Of a DNA stretch of 64,000 bases, positions 8,783 through 18,011 are shown one piece after another (position 1 is the stretch's first letter; the number at the start of each line of letters is the position of its first letter). The notes beneath the pieces were generated by a model that was not told the origin of the DNA, made no database searches, and was given only the letters and a program-made list of their open reading frames with translations. The stretch lies in NCBI RefSeq assembly GCF_002270355.1, contig NZ_NJFZ01000010.1, forward strand, positions 124,007 through 188,006, in the 5' to 3' direction. Made by a program: the position numbers and the translations under genes. This stretch comes from Flectobacillus sp. BAB-3569 (lineage in GTDB: Bacteria; Bacteroidota; Bacteroidia; Cytophagales; Spirosomataceae).

Positions 8783-9763
8783 TTAACGATTCAATAGAGA
8801 AACCACTTTGCGAAAAGGCATTTGCAATGCTTTTCTGACACGCTTATAACGTTTGACTTTGGGTGGTTTGATGTAAAAACAAGGAATTTTAATGTAATAA
8901 TCGTTAAAATTATCTTTCAGCTTTTGGGCATAATATTGAAATAGAGGAACAATATCTGGTCTGTTTTCGAAGCTCGAACGGTTTTGATATTTAGAAACTT
9001 CGTTCGGCTTTTTCAACTCATATCCACTGTAATGGAAGAAAATCAAAGGCTTACCATTGATAAAGTATTTACCATCCTGAATGCTTACAGTGCGCTCGTG
9101 CAAGTTCCAATAGGCCATATTATAGCCTGGGTATTTATCTACCAATACGTCATTGGGGTAGAATAGAGGCACAAAATTAATCCAATGCTGGTCTACAAAT
9201 AGTCCATTGCAGAGATCAATTCTACAATCTTTTTCTAAGCGGTCTTTCCACCAGCTCACCATGTGGTAAGTCGCCTCACTTCTTGAGGTAGCAATAAATC
9301 CAAGGTTGTATAGTCCTGTACTTAAATGGTCAGTTTCTTTTGTATTGAGGTCATCGTTGATAGGAGAACATATGTGCGGCGTCACTACCATCGGGTATTT
9401 TTTCAAAGAATCTTCAAGTGGTTTCAAGCTGTCAAAAACAATGATGTCTGGGTCAAAGTAAATAACGTTTTGAATATCAGGACGATTTTTGTAAAAATAG
9501 TCAATGAAGTAGGGCTTTACTGCGGTATTAAGTTCGGTGATATTATAAATCTCACACATTTGGTCAAACGATTCGATATTGATTTTGTCAATTTCGAGCA
9601 TTTGGAATGGAGGAATTTTGTCTGGTTCAAGCTCTACTTTGTCGAGCCTGTCTACCAAACCAATCACAAATTCTATGGAAGGATTTTGTTCTTGCAACGA
9701 TTGTCCCAAGGTTTGAGCTTGAGCCAAATAGTTAATCGAACAAATGGTGAATGCTAATGTCAT
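8783..9763 (-). CDS. GT8-like glycosyltransferase (DPD motif intact)
   Basis: The protein is 326 residues long with a GT-A-like layout. MTLAFTICSINYLAQAQTLG is the first strand and helix. FVIGLVDRL and NITELNTAVKPYFIDYF follow. The metal-binding VIYFDPDIIVF (Asp104, Asp106) comes next, then STGLYNLGFI, FVDQHWINFVPLFY and the late FFHYSGY. These are hallmarks of GT8-related glycosyltransferases found in bacterial surface-glycan clusters. The tail is strongly basic (KPPKVKRYKRVRKALQMPFRK), suggesting contact with the inner leaflet. It is the likely active relative of the 6697-7674 gene two positions downstream. Confidence 0.8.
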   Translation of the reverse strand: MTLAFTICSINYLAQAQTLGQSLQEQNPSIEFVIGLVDRLDKVELEPDKIPPFQMLEIDKINIESFDQMCEIYNITELNTAVKPYFIDYFYKNRPDIQNVIYFDPDIIVFDSLKPLEDSLKKYPMVVTPHICSPINDDLNTKETDHLSTGLYNLGFIATSRSEATYHMVSWWKDRLEKDCRIDLCNGLFVDQHWINFVPLFYPNDVLVDKYPGYNMAYWNLHERTVSIQDGKYFINGKPLIFFHYSGYELKKPNEVSKYQNRSSFENRPDIVPLFQYYAQKLKDNFNDYYIKIPCFYIKPPKVKRYKRVRKALQMPFRKVVSLLNR

Positions 9764-9837
9764 AATCGTTTTTCAGCTAAACTGTTGGCATGTTGCGCTA
9801 GTTTAATTAAGTTGGTTTCGGGTTGGGTTGTGAACTA

Positions 9838-10992
9838 TTATGAAATATGTAAAATTGTCAAAAACTCTTGAAAAGCTTTTTCTGTCGAATGTCTTTGAAG
9901 GACTTTTTCTCGTGCTATTTGACCCATTTCTATGCGACGTTCTGGATTTTCCTTAATTGTAAGAATAGCCTTTGACATGGCATCAAGTGATAAATAGGGA
10001 ACAATCAATCCTGCATCTGTCTCAATCAAATCCTGAGCGCCACCTGCCTTTTCAAAACAAACCATAGGTTTTTGTAATAAAGCAGCCTCTAATACGACCA
10101 AGGGATAAGGATCTTCGCGAGAAGTGAGTGCAAAAATATCGAAAACTGACAAGTAATCCAGCGGATTGCTCACAGCTTCCACAAACTTGATGTTTTGAAG
10201 GCCTAGACGCTGTGCATCAATGGAAAAAATCTTGAAATCATTTTGTGAGTGCGAGCCACCTATCCAAAGAAAATAGATGTTTTGTTCCTGTAAAATATGA
10301 GCAAGCTGAACAAACAAATCGGTTCCTTTTCTCAAGTCAATCGTACCCATGCCACCCACTACGAAGGCATCTTGCGGTATGTCAAGTTCTTGTTTAAGGG
10401 TATTTACTTTAGTGCTAGAAATCTGATATTGTTGTGCAGATTCGGGGAGTAGTGAACACAAAATCTCAATTTTTTGCTCAGGAATTCCAAATTGTTGTAG
10501 CAAATTTTGTTTAACAGAATTGGCACAAGCAATGAATTTTTGAGTGCCACGAAGGGTATTTTCTATGGCTTGCTGAGTTCCGTTATACATTTCTATACCC
10601 ATATGCAGTTCGTGGATATATGAGTAAATAGGGCAGTTGAAATTACTTAACTCTTCAAAAATATCGCCATTGGTAAAGGTATTTGAAACAATCAAATCAA
10701 ACTTCTGACTAGCTAGAGTCTGCCAAACGGGGTTAACCACAGTATTGGTTTGACCTATTTTAGTTTTAATTTTTTGTAGGATTTGACTTTTTAGTCCTAC
10801 GACCTGTTCTTGATGGAGGATATAAGTTGGCGCAACTGCTGCATACTCTTGAACGAGAGGTCCGTCGTGCTTGAGAAGTATCGAAAACTGTACTTTACCA
10901 TACGCTTTTAATAATTTCAAAAACCTAAGTAATAAAATTTGAGAGCCTGCACGATTGGCATCATGACCCACAAAAAGTATGTTTTGTATCAT
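9838..10992 (-). CDS. Glycosyltransferase family 4
   Basis: The GT-B enzyme starts MIQNILFVGHDANRAGSQIL, with the glycine-containing acceptor loop. Its donor-site region is FALTSREDPYPLVVLEAALLQKP with the E-x7-E spacing, preceded by GGMGTIDLRKGTDLFVQLA. The ATG at 10992 gives 384 residues and puts the first strand at residue 3. An upstream ATG at 11025 adds eleven residues (KSKFPSRLIF) with no family counterpart. The gene sits between a GT2 and a GT8-like gene on the same strand. It probably adds one sugar to the same glycan; the donor is unknown. Confidence 0.87.
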   Translation of the reverse strand: MIQNILFVGHDANRAGSQILLLRFLKLLKAYGKVQFSILLKHDGPLVQEYAAVAPTYILHQEQVVGLKSQILQKIKTKIGQTNTVVNPVWQTLASQKFDLIVSNTFTNGDIFEELSNFNCPIYSYIHELHMGIEMYNGTQQAIENTLRGTQKFIACANSVKQNLLQQFGIPEQKIEILCSLLPESAQQYQISSTKVNTLKQELDIPQDAFVVGGMGTIDLRKGTDLFVQLAHILQEQNIYFLWIGGSHSQNDFKIFSIDAQRLGLQNIKFVEAVSNPLDYLSVFDIFALTSREDPYPLVVLEAALLQKPMVCFEKAGGAQDLIETDAGLIVPYLSLDAMSKAILTIKENPERRIEMGQIAREKVLQRHSTEKAFQEFLTILHIS

Positions 10993-11086
10993 AAAAATAA
11001 GCCTCGACGGAAATTTGGATTTCAAAATTACAAAATAATCTCGGATTCTCTGAACCTTCTACTCGTTCATCGCATGAATGCTCGGC

Positions 11087-11917
11087 TTATTGAGATAATT
11101 TCAAGCCCTCAAGAATTTCATCGTAGCGCTGTATGGTTTTAGTTAAAGTTGCTTGAAGGTTTTCATTAGATTCAGTCAACAGAGCCTCAAACATTTGTTT
11201 TCGATTCTCTAGAAAAAAGTAGTTTTGAGGTGTATGGATATTGGTCATCCCGCCACGATGTTTACGATAACAACCCATTGTTTCGGGGAAGTACTTTATC
11301 TTTCCAAACTTTACTGCTTGTATAAAAATCCCGATGTCGCCACTGGCGCTTTTCCACCACCAAGGGGCTAATCCATTTTTGAAAACATTTCGAAAAACAG
11401 TACTAGCGGTGCCCAAAATCCATTCTTCATCTTGATATAAGTCCTCTAGTGTCGAAACTTCCTTTTGGTCTAAGCGATTAAAAGGATGACTTTCGGAACC
11501 ATCTTCATATATAACTTCAAGTTGATGATGCGTAAGGGCAAAATCAGGATGTTGGTCTAAGAAATCTACTTGTTTTTGGAGTTTATGTGGGTTAGTCCAG
11601 TAATCATCACCTTCACATAGAGCAATATATTCGCCTTGAGCTTTGCCAAAAATAAAAGCTACATTGTTTTTACCACCTAACTCGCGAGGAGAACTTGGTC
11701 CAAGATTGGTTGGATGCAAATACGCTTTAATCTGAGGATAACGCTGGCTATATGCCTGAATGATTTCGGCACTGTTGTCTGTAGAAGCATCATCACCAAT
11801 GACAATTTCATATTCAAAATTCACCTGTTGAGCGAGTGCGCCCTCCAACATTTGAGCAATGAATTTACCATGATTATACACAGGTACGAGGATACTTACT
11901 TTAGGCATTCTTTCCAT
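11087..11917 (-). CDS. Glycosyltransferase family 2
   Basis: The 276-residue GT-A enzyme begins MPKVSILVPVYNHGKFIAQM and EIVIGDDASTDNSAEII, and its metal-binding Asp pair is in YIALCEGDDYWTNPHKL. QKQVDFLDQHPDFALTHHQLEV after it is typical of GT2 enzymes that add side-chain sugars. The ORF starts with MERMPK; the second Met (residue 4) is an equally good start. It is the first gene of the minus-strand glycan cluster that runs to 5.4 kb, so a promoter is expected in 11918-12060. Confidence 0.88.
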   Translation of the reverse strand: MERMPKVSILVPVYNHGKFIAQMLEGALAQQVNFEYEIVIGDDASTDNSAEIIQAYSQRYPQIKAYLHPTNLGPSSPRELGGKNNVAFIFGKAQGEYIALCEGDDYWTNPHKLQKQVDFLDQHPDFALTHHQLEVIYEDGSESHPFNRLDQKEVSTLEDLYQDEEWILGTASTVFRNVFKNGLAPWWWKSASGDIGIFIQAVKFGKIKYFPETMGCYRKHRGGMTNIHTPQNYFFLENRKQMFEALLTESNENLQATLTKTIQRYDEILEGLKLSQ

Positions 11918-12066
11918 AAAACAATTTTTTAGCTTTGTTTAGACAACGAGCCTACAAAAATGCTAGGAAAATGCCGAGGAAGCAAAAGTTAATTTAGGGA
12001 ATTGGGAGTATGGATTGAGGAAAGGGAATGAAGAGAGGATTTCAGTTGCGAATTTCTTCCAAAGCA

Positions 12067-12111
12067 AATGAGCCTCAAACGATACCATTAAGGTTCTATT
12101 TGAGGCTCATT
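12067..12111 (-). terminator. Hairpin, possible terminator of the transporter gene
   Basis: A 13-bp inverted repeat (aatgagcctcaaa and complement) with a 19-base loop lies just downstream of the minus-strand transporter. The T run after it is short, so termination is plausible but not strong. Confidence 0.45.
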
Positions 12112-12136
12112 ATTGTGTCTCTTTAAAATTCTTAAT

Positions 12137-12916
12137 TTATTCCTGCTGACCTGCCTCAGAAATTAATTGGTCGGATAGTTCTTTTCCTAAATAACCATCA
12201 ATCAGATTGTGGGCTAAGTAAATTAATGGTGTCATAAGAATCGCTGAAAAGAATTTGTATAGATAATTGTTCAAAGAAGTAGAAATCCATTGGTCTATTG
12301 TCCAGTTGCCAAATACCACGAAGGCAATACCAATTACCACAAAGCTGTCTATCAACTGCGAAACCAAGGTAGAACCTGTAGCACGAAGCCAAATTTTTTC
12401 TCCCTTTGTTACTTTTCTAATCGAATGGAACACATACGCATCCAGAATTTGACTAATCAAAAATGCACTTAATGAACCTGTGATAATACCTAATCCTTGA
12501 CGGAAGATTTTGGCAAAAGCTTCATTGATATTAAAGTTATGGTCGCCTTTGTTGACATCCAGCCAAAAGTCTGCTGGAACCAACAGGGTTGCTCCATAAA
12601 TAATCAAAAAGCTGTAGGCGATAAAACCAGCCGTCAAATAAGAAATACGTTTTACGCCTTTTTTACCAAAATATTCGTTGATAATATCGGAAGTAATAAA
12701 GACAAATGGCCAGTTGAGCGCTCCAGCGGTTTGGTTTAAGTCCCAAATGCCAAAAAAGGTATTGAGGTGAAGTGGTTCAAAACCCAGAGTTTTTTCTACT
12801 GAAAAAATCTTGGCACCAACAATTTCGGCTACGATGGCATTGGTAAGGAATATTCCAAAAAGAAAGATATACAGTTTAGTACGTTTCGAGTCTAAAGTCG
12901 AAGTTTCGATGTGCAT
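12137..12916 (-). CDS. yhhQ: Queuosine precursor transporter (VUT family, YhhQ-like)
   Basis: This 259-residue membrane protein has about six hydrophobic helices. It belongs to the DUF165/VUT family, whose E. coli member YhhQ imports preQ0/preQ1 for tRNA queuosine. Family features visible are FLTNAIVAEIVGAKIF in helix 1, NWPFVFITSDIINEYFGKKG after helix 2, SQILDAYVFHSIRK, and SQLIDSFVVIGIAF with the paired Q/D residues. The form is the longer Bacteroidota type, with a soluble loop (FWLDVNKGDHNFNINEAF) between helices. It is monocistronic. No preQ1 riboswitch could be recognised in the 200 bases upstream. Confidence 0.88.
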   Translation of the reverse strand: MHIETSTLDSKRTKLYIFLFGIFLTNAIVAEIVGAKIFSVEKTLGFEPLHLNTFFGIWDLNQTAGALNWPFVFITSDIINEYFGKKGVKRISYLTAGFIAYSFLIIYGATLLVPADFWLDVNKGDHNFNINEAFAKIFRQGLGIITGSLSAFLISQILDAYVFHSIRKVTKGEKIWLRATGSTLVSQLIDSFVVIGIAFVVFGNWTIDQWISTSLNNYLYKFFSAILMTPLIYLAHNLIDGYLGKELSDQLISEAGQQE

Positions 12917-13133
12917 AAGTTAGTGCGCTTAAGAATAAAGCTGTTTATTAGTTGAATTGCTGGTTTTAGGGTAAAATCACCACTATTGAGATAGATTTTA
13001 GTTCTAAAATACAAACAAACCCGTAAAAGTTCAAACAGAAGGGTTCGAAAGCTAGAGGTTTAACTTATAAAAGCTTAAAAGTGTTTGCGAGAGAGTTTTG
13101 TATTATCGATTAAATTATAGGACAAATACAAAA

Positions 13134-13163
13134 AAAAGCATCTGAGTAACCTCAGATGCTTTT
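13134..13163 (-). terminator. Rho-independent terminator of the aminotransferase gene
   Basis: A 13-bp stem (aaaagcatctgag) with a 4-base loop is followed on the minus strand by a run of eight T. It lies 50 bases past the stop of the aminotransferase gene. Confidence 0.85.
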
Positions 13164-13212
13164 GCAAGAAAAATTTTCATTTTCAAATCTTCAAATTCCC
13201 AAATCAGAAAAA

Positions 13213-14439
13213 TTAACTTTTGGGTTTACCTTTTCTATGGTTTTCGAAATGCGTTCCGATTTTGCCGAGCGCTAATTCTAATTGTTCCAAATGTGGTAAA
13301 AATACGATTCGGAAATGGTCTGGTTCTTTGAAGTTAAAGCCTGTTCCTGCTACAACCAAAATACGTTGTTCTTCCAACAAACTTAAGACAAAATCACCGT
13401 CATTTTTGAAGTCGAATTGCTTTAGGTCAAATTTTGGGAAAAGGTACATTGCACCTTTAGGCTTCACACAAGATACTCCTGGAATAGCTACCAGTTTTTC
13501 GTGCGTCAAATTCATTTGTTTGTACAAACGACCCGTTGGAATCACCAAATCATTGATAGACTGATAGCCACCTAGGGCTGTTTGGATACCGTATTGCGTA
13601 ATTACGTTGGAACACAAACGCATACTTGCCATAAAAGTCAAACCTTCGATGTACGATTTTGCTTTATGTTTGGCACCTGTCAATACCATCCATCCTCCAC
13701 GGAAACCAGCAGCACGGTAGTTTTTGGACATACCACCCATTGTTACGATAAGTGTCTCCTCCGACATACCAGCTGTGGTGTGGTGAACCGCTCCGTCGTA
13801 CAGGATTTTATCATAAATTTCGTCTGCAAAAACAATTAATTTATGTTTTTCAGCAATACGAACAATTCCTTCTACAATTTCTTTTTCGTAAACTGCTCCT
13901 GTTGGATTATTAGGGTTAATTAATACGATACCTCTAGTTTTCTTGGTGATTTTAGATTCGATATCTTTCAAATCTGGATTCCAGTCCGAAGCCTCATCAC
14001 ATACATAATGCACAGGCGTACCACCAGCAAGTCCTACCGAGGTAGTCCAAAGAGGATAGTCAGGTGAAGGAATCAAAATTTCATCTCCATTATTCAACAA
14101 AGCAGTCATTACCATGGTGATCAACTCACTTACCCCATTTCCGATGAATACATCCTCGATTTCGACTTTTCTTACGCCACGACTTTGGTAATACTGCATA
14201 ACGGCCTTGCGGGCGGCAAACAACCCTCTAGAATCGGCATAACCTTGAGCATTACGAATATTCATGATGATGTCATGAATGATTTCGTCTGGTGTCTCAA
14301 AGCCAAATGCCGCTGGGTTGCCGATGTTTAGAGAAGTGATTTTATAGCCCTCACGTTGTAATTGGAGAGCCTTCTCATAAACGGGACCACGAATATCGTA
14401 GCGGAGCGCGTCAAGGCGACTACTTTTTAGGATTTCCAT
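13213..14439 (-). CDS. alaA: PLP-dependent aminotransferase, AlaA-like (glutamate-pyruvate)
   Basis: The 408-residue fold-type I aminotransferase closely resembles E. coli AlaA (YfbQ): LRYDIRGPVYEKALQLQREG near the start, LNIGNPAAFGFETPDEI, YADSRGLFAARKAVMQYYQ, and INPNNPTGAVY. FADEIYDKILYDGA holds the PLP-contacting Asp and Tyr. The Schiff-base lysine is in GGMSKNYRAAGFRGGWM near residue 240, and the substrate Arg is in HFRIVFLPH. Length matches AlaA (about 405). The expected reaction is pyruvate plus glutamate to alanine plus 2-oxoglutarate in the cytosol. It is monocistronic with its own terminator. Confidence 0.88.
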   Translation of the reverse strand: MEILKSSRLDALRYDIRGPVYEKALQLQREGYKITSLNIGNPAAFGFETPDEIIHDIIMNIRNAQGYADSRGLFAARKAVMQYYQSRGVRKVEIEDVFIGNGVSELITMVMTALLNNGDEILIPSPDYPLWTTSVGLAGGTPVHYVCDEASDWNPDLKDIESKITKKTRGIVLINPNNPTGAVYEKEIVEGIVRIAEKHKLIVFADEIYDKILYDGAVHHTTAGMSEETLIVTMGGMSKNYRAAGFRGGWMVLTGAKHKAKSYIEGLTFMASMRLCSNVITQYGIQTALGGYQSINDLVIPTGRLYKQMNLTHEKLVAIPGVSCVKPKGAMYLFPKFDLKQFDFKNDGDFVLSLLEEQRILVVAGTGFNFKEPDHFRIVFLPHLEQLELALGKIGTHFENHRKGKPKS

Positions 14440-15159
14440 AATTGTTTTTGTAAGAAATATTTAGTCTTAGTGCGGGAAATAGACAAGAATAGGACCTAAG
14501 TTGGGGGAAAGAGAATCTGCGGATTGATTTATTTGGGCTGGTTAACACTACATCTTTTGTACTAGATTTGGTTTTACTCAAACTCCTCTTGCGACACTAC
14601 AATACCTTAAACTAGATGGCTGCTCTTGACTAGACTCAAGCTTGGGGCTAAATAGTTTTGTTTCAAATAAGTAATGAGGACAAAGTTCCGAAAAAAATAT
14701 GAATCCTACTTAAGCACTAGAGATATTTTTTGTCAAGAAGCTAGGTGTTTCGACTTGCTTACTACAACTCTAGCTCAGTGATTTCTCTCAAAATATACCA
14801 TTTTGTGTAGATAAAAGAATATACGTTTTATGCGTATTTGTCTACAATTGAAAGAAAGTTAATGACTATTAATTAACTATACTTTTTATGTAATATGAAA
14901 AATTAAACTTAATTTTTTGGGTTTTTATTTTGTTTCAATGTATTGATATTCAATAATATAAAATGATTTATTGTGTATCTCGCATGTCGTTTTATTTTGA
15001 TTACAATACCTTTATTATTTTATAATTTTTCTAAATAGTGTTATTCAAAAGGATACTATTTTTAGTAAAGCTGTAACGTTTTTACTTCTTTTTAGGTCAT
15101 TTGTTGTAGCAGGATAAAATAAAATTTTGCACCAATATATTTCCTAAAAACACATACTT
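14440..15159. other. Intergenic region, 720 bp, no gene seen
   Basis: This AT-rich spacer separates divergently transcribed genes (aminotransferase on minus, lipoprotein on plus), so it should hold both promoters. I see no convincing ORF, RNA or terminator. TTG and TA-rich stretches occur near 15100-15135, but no clean TAnnTTTG match at the right spacing. Confidence 0.5.
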
Positions 15160-17760
15160 ATGACCAATAGAATTTTGATTGTGCTTAGCCTATTGCTAAC
15201 ATTCATCTTAAGTATCCAGTCGTGTAAGACTGATGATATTACTGCCTCAGCGAGTATTACAGGATTAAATTGTAGTAATGCCACATTTTCAGCGACGGCA
15301 ACTAGTGGTACATCTTACACTGCCACAGCAACTGTCCCTTACACAGGTGGTAATGGTGCTGCCTATCAGGCAGGAACACCTGTAGCATCCACAGGGGTTA
15401 CAGGATTAACAGCAACTTTATCAGCAGGACAATTGACAAGTGGGACGGGAACTGCACTGTATGTCATCACTGGTACGCCTGCTTCTGCTGGTACCGCTAC
15501 TTTTGCGATTGATTTGGGTGGACAGTCGTGTACCTTGTCTTTGCCAGTTGTCGCCTCAAAAGCTACTCTTTCTAGCTTGACTTTGAGTAGTGTAGTTCCT
15601 CCATCAGGAGTTAGTGGCATGGCTTATACAGGTGTTGCTACCTTGGCATACACTGGTGCGAATGGCGGTACTTATGATGTATCCACAGCATCCTCGACAG
15701 GAGTAGAAGGGCTGATTGCTACCTTGGAGGCTGGAACGCTTGTTGCTGGTTCGGGTACGTTGACTTACAAAATATCTGGAACACCAACTTCTGCTGGTAC
15801 TGCCACGTTTAATATAAGTTTAGGTGGACAGACCTGTACTATCACGATTACAGTTACCGCTGGTAGTTCGGGGACGGCTACTCCAGCGGTTGATACAGTG
15901 GTAATTGCCTATTCGGGTACAACTGCCTCAGTGAGTAATCCATACCAAAGCGCTGGAGTTACCGTGACTACAAGTGGAGCAGATGTAACTGTAAAATCGA
16001 CAAATACTACCAAAGAGATTGTCTATTTATTGTCAGGAACTGCCAGTAAAGGAAGTTTCAAATTGTACAGTGATTACAAATACAATATTGCCATGAAAGG
16101 GCTAAGTTTAACCAATAGTGTAGGGCCTGCGATTAATGTTCAATCCAGTAAAAAAGGCACAATTAATATCGTAGCAGGAACGACCAATACGCTGGTAGAC
16201 GGCGCCACTTATACTACTAGTAGCGAAGATCAAAAAGGTACATTCTTTAGCGAAGGACAATTGCTCTTTCAGGGTACGGGTACTTTGAATGTGACAGGCA
16301 ACAACAAACATGGTATCGCGGCCGACGACTATATCTCTATCAGTGAAGCAACTATCGTAGTCAAATCGGCTGCTAGTGATGGTGTTCATGCCAAGGACTA
16401 TTTTCAAATGGATAATGGAACATTATCGGTCACATCTTCGGGTGATGGAATAGAGGCTGATGAAGGTTACATTGTAGTAAATGGAGGAACTATCAATGTA
16501 TCGAGTGTTGACGATGGCATTACGGCTTCATATGAAGGGACAGATGCTTCGATTACACCTTATGTTTTGATAAAAGGGGGAAAAATTACTGTAAATACTT
16601 CAGGAGAAAAAGGCAATGCGATTAAAAGTGAAAGTTATACCACTATTGGTACTTCCGATGCTATGACTCTGACTGTTTCTGGTAAAGGATCGAAAGGAAT
16701 CAAAACAGGAGGTGATTTTACCCTAACTTCTGGTACAGTCAAGATTACAACCACAGGTGCCGCCTATTACAATACCACAGACCTTGATATTGCCGCCCCA
16801 GCGGGTATTAATTGTGATAAAAATCTTTCAATCAAAGGTGGTGATTTGACTATTGTTAGTACAGGACAGGGTGGAAAAGGGATAACCATTGATGGAACCG
16901 CAACCGTGAATGGTGGAACAACCACTATTACTGCATCTGGTACCACATATACTTATACCTCAGCTAATACTAGTGAAGCGAAGGGATTTAAGAGTGATGG
17001 CGCATTTGTGATGAATGGAGGAACTTTGAATATATCAGCATCTGACGATGGTTTAAAGTCAAATACATCAATTACCATTAATGATGGAAATGTAAATGTT
17101 ACTAAGTCGTATGAAGGAATGGAGTCAATCTTCATTACCATTGCGGGCGGTGTATGTAACCTGACTGCCAGCAATGATGGGATCAATACATCCTACGGAA
17201 CAGTTTCGGGTGGTACAGAATCAAACGATAATAGTCATTTGAAAGTTACGGGAGGTGTGTTAATTGTAACAGGTTCTGATGCAATAGATAGCAATGGTAA
17301 TTTTACAATTAGCGGAGGATATGTGATAACTAATGGAAATGAAGATATAGATATAAACGGAAATTTCTTGGTAAATGGTGGAACTTTGATGGGAGCAGAA
17401 CCTGCAAGTAATATGACAAAAGCTATGGGAACAGCTTCTACTCAAGTAGGGTTTTTTATCAAATCAAGTGCGTCGGTGGCAACATCTTCGCTATTTCATA
17501 TTGAAGATGCTAACGGTAAAGATATTGTAACCTTCAAGCCTAAAATTAATTCGGGATATTTCCATGTCTCGACTCCAAGTATGGCTAAGGGAGCTCAATA
17601 TAAAATCTATTTTGGTGGAGCATATACAGGAGGTAGTTATGTTGGAGGTTCATCGGGATGGGGTTTATATACAGGAGGAACCTATTCTACTTCTGGCGCG
17701 ACGCTGAAATCAACCACCACGACTTCCACCTCCAGCACTGTTAATACAATAACGTTCTAG
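15160..17760 (+). CDS. Large lipoprotein with Cthe_2159-type carbohydrate-binding beta-helix
   Basis: The 866-residue protein has a lipoprotein signal: hydrophobic residues 4-19 then SIQSC, with Cys22 as lipid site. Residues about 45-130 and 150-235 are two copies of a beta-rich module (YTGxNGxxY, STGVTGLTATL/STGVEGLIATL, GTPxSAGTATFxIxLGGQ). The large remaining part (about 245-800) has repeating NGGTxNxS, SDGIxA, DDGIT and GNxxIxGG turns. This matches the Cthe_2159/DUF4353 family of calcium- and polygalacturonate-binding right-handed beta-helices. The C-end is Gly/Tyr/Ser-rich and has no T9SS sorting domain, so it is probably anchored at the cell surface by its lipid. It stands alone; no polysaccharide-utilisation genes are adjacent. 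Confidence 0.8.
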   Translation: MTNRILIVLSLLLTFILSIQSCKTDDITASASITGLNCSNATFSATATSGTSYTATATVPYTGGNGAAYQAGTPVASTGVTGLTATLSAGQLTSGTGTALYVITGTPASAGTATFAIDLGGQSCTLSLPVVASKATLSSLTLSSVVPPSGVSGMAYTGVATLAYTGANGGTYDVSTASSTGVEGLIATLEAGTLVAGSGTLTYKISGTPTSAGTATFNISLGGQTCTITITVTAGSSGTATPAVDTVVIAYSGTTASVSNPYQSAGVTVTTSGADVTVKSTNTTKEIVYLLSGTASKGSFKLYSDYKYNIAMKGLSLTNSVGPAINVQSSKKGTINIVAGTTNTLVDGATYTTSSEDQKGTFFSEGQLLFQGTGTLNVTGNNKHGIAADDYISISEATIVVKSAASDGVHAKDYFQMDNGTLSVTSSGDGIEADEGYIVVNGGTINVSSVDDGITASYEGTDASITPYVLIKGGKITVNTSGEKGNAIKSESYTTIGTSDAMTLTVSGKGSKGIKTGGDFTLTSGTVKITTTGAAYYNTTDLDIAAPAGINCDKNLSIKGGDLTIVSTGQGGKGITIDGTATVNGGTTTITASGTTYTYTSANTSEAKGFKSDGAFVMNGGTLNISASDDGLKSNTSITINDGNVNVTKSYEGMESIFITIAGGVCNLTASNDGINTSYGTVSGGTESNDNSHLKVTGGVLIVTGSDAIDSNGNFTISGGYVITNGNEDIDINGNFLVNGGTLMGAEPASNMTKAMGTASTQVGFFIKSSASVATSSLFHIEDANGKDIVTFKPKINSGYFHVSTPSMAKGAQYKIYFGGAYTGGSYVGGSSGWGLYTGGTYSTSGATLKSTTTTSTSSTVNTITF

Positions 17761-17864
17761 GAAGATGTTATTGGTTATTAGAATATTCGTTGTTTTATAA
17801 TATTCATAATCAATAGGTTACAAGAGATGTGTGACTTTCGTCTATGAATTTTATCATGAAAAAG

Positions 17865-17897
17865 GTGGTCGAAAAATTAATTTCGACCACTTTTTTA
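17865..17897 (+). terminator. Rho-independent terminator of the lipoprotein gene
   Basis: The 10-bp stem gtggtcgaaa/tttcgaccac is followed by a T-rich run on the plus strand, about 105 bases after the stop codon. Confidence 0.8.
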
Positions 17898-18011
17898 TTT
17901 TTAGTAAATCTTGAAATATCTAGTTCAAGACTTAGTCTTGGACTTATCTTTTTAACAGTTTAAAAACTGAATAAATCACTCATCCACTCAATCACCACCT
18001 ACTCAATAAAT

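Noticed and set aside
2-11917. Single continuous polysaccharide operon
   Set aside because: The two halves are on opposite strands and are separated by a bidirectional terminator at 5402-5431.
12917-13130. preQ1 riboswitch upstream of the queuosine-precursor transporter
   Set aside because: I looked for the short hairpin with A-rich tail on the minus strand and found no convincing match.
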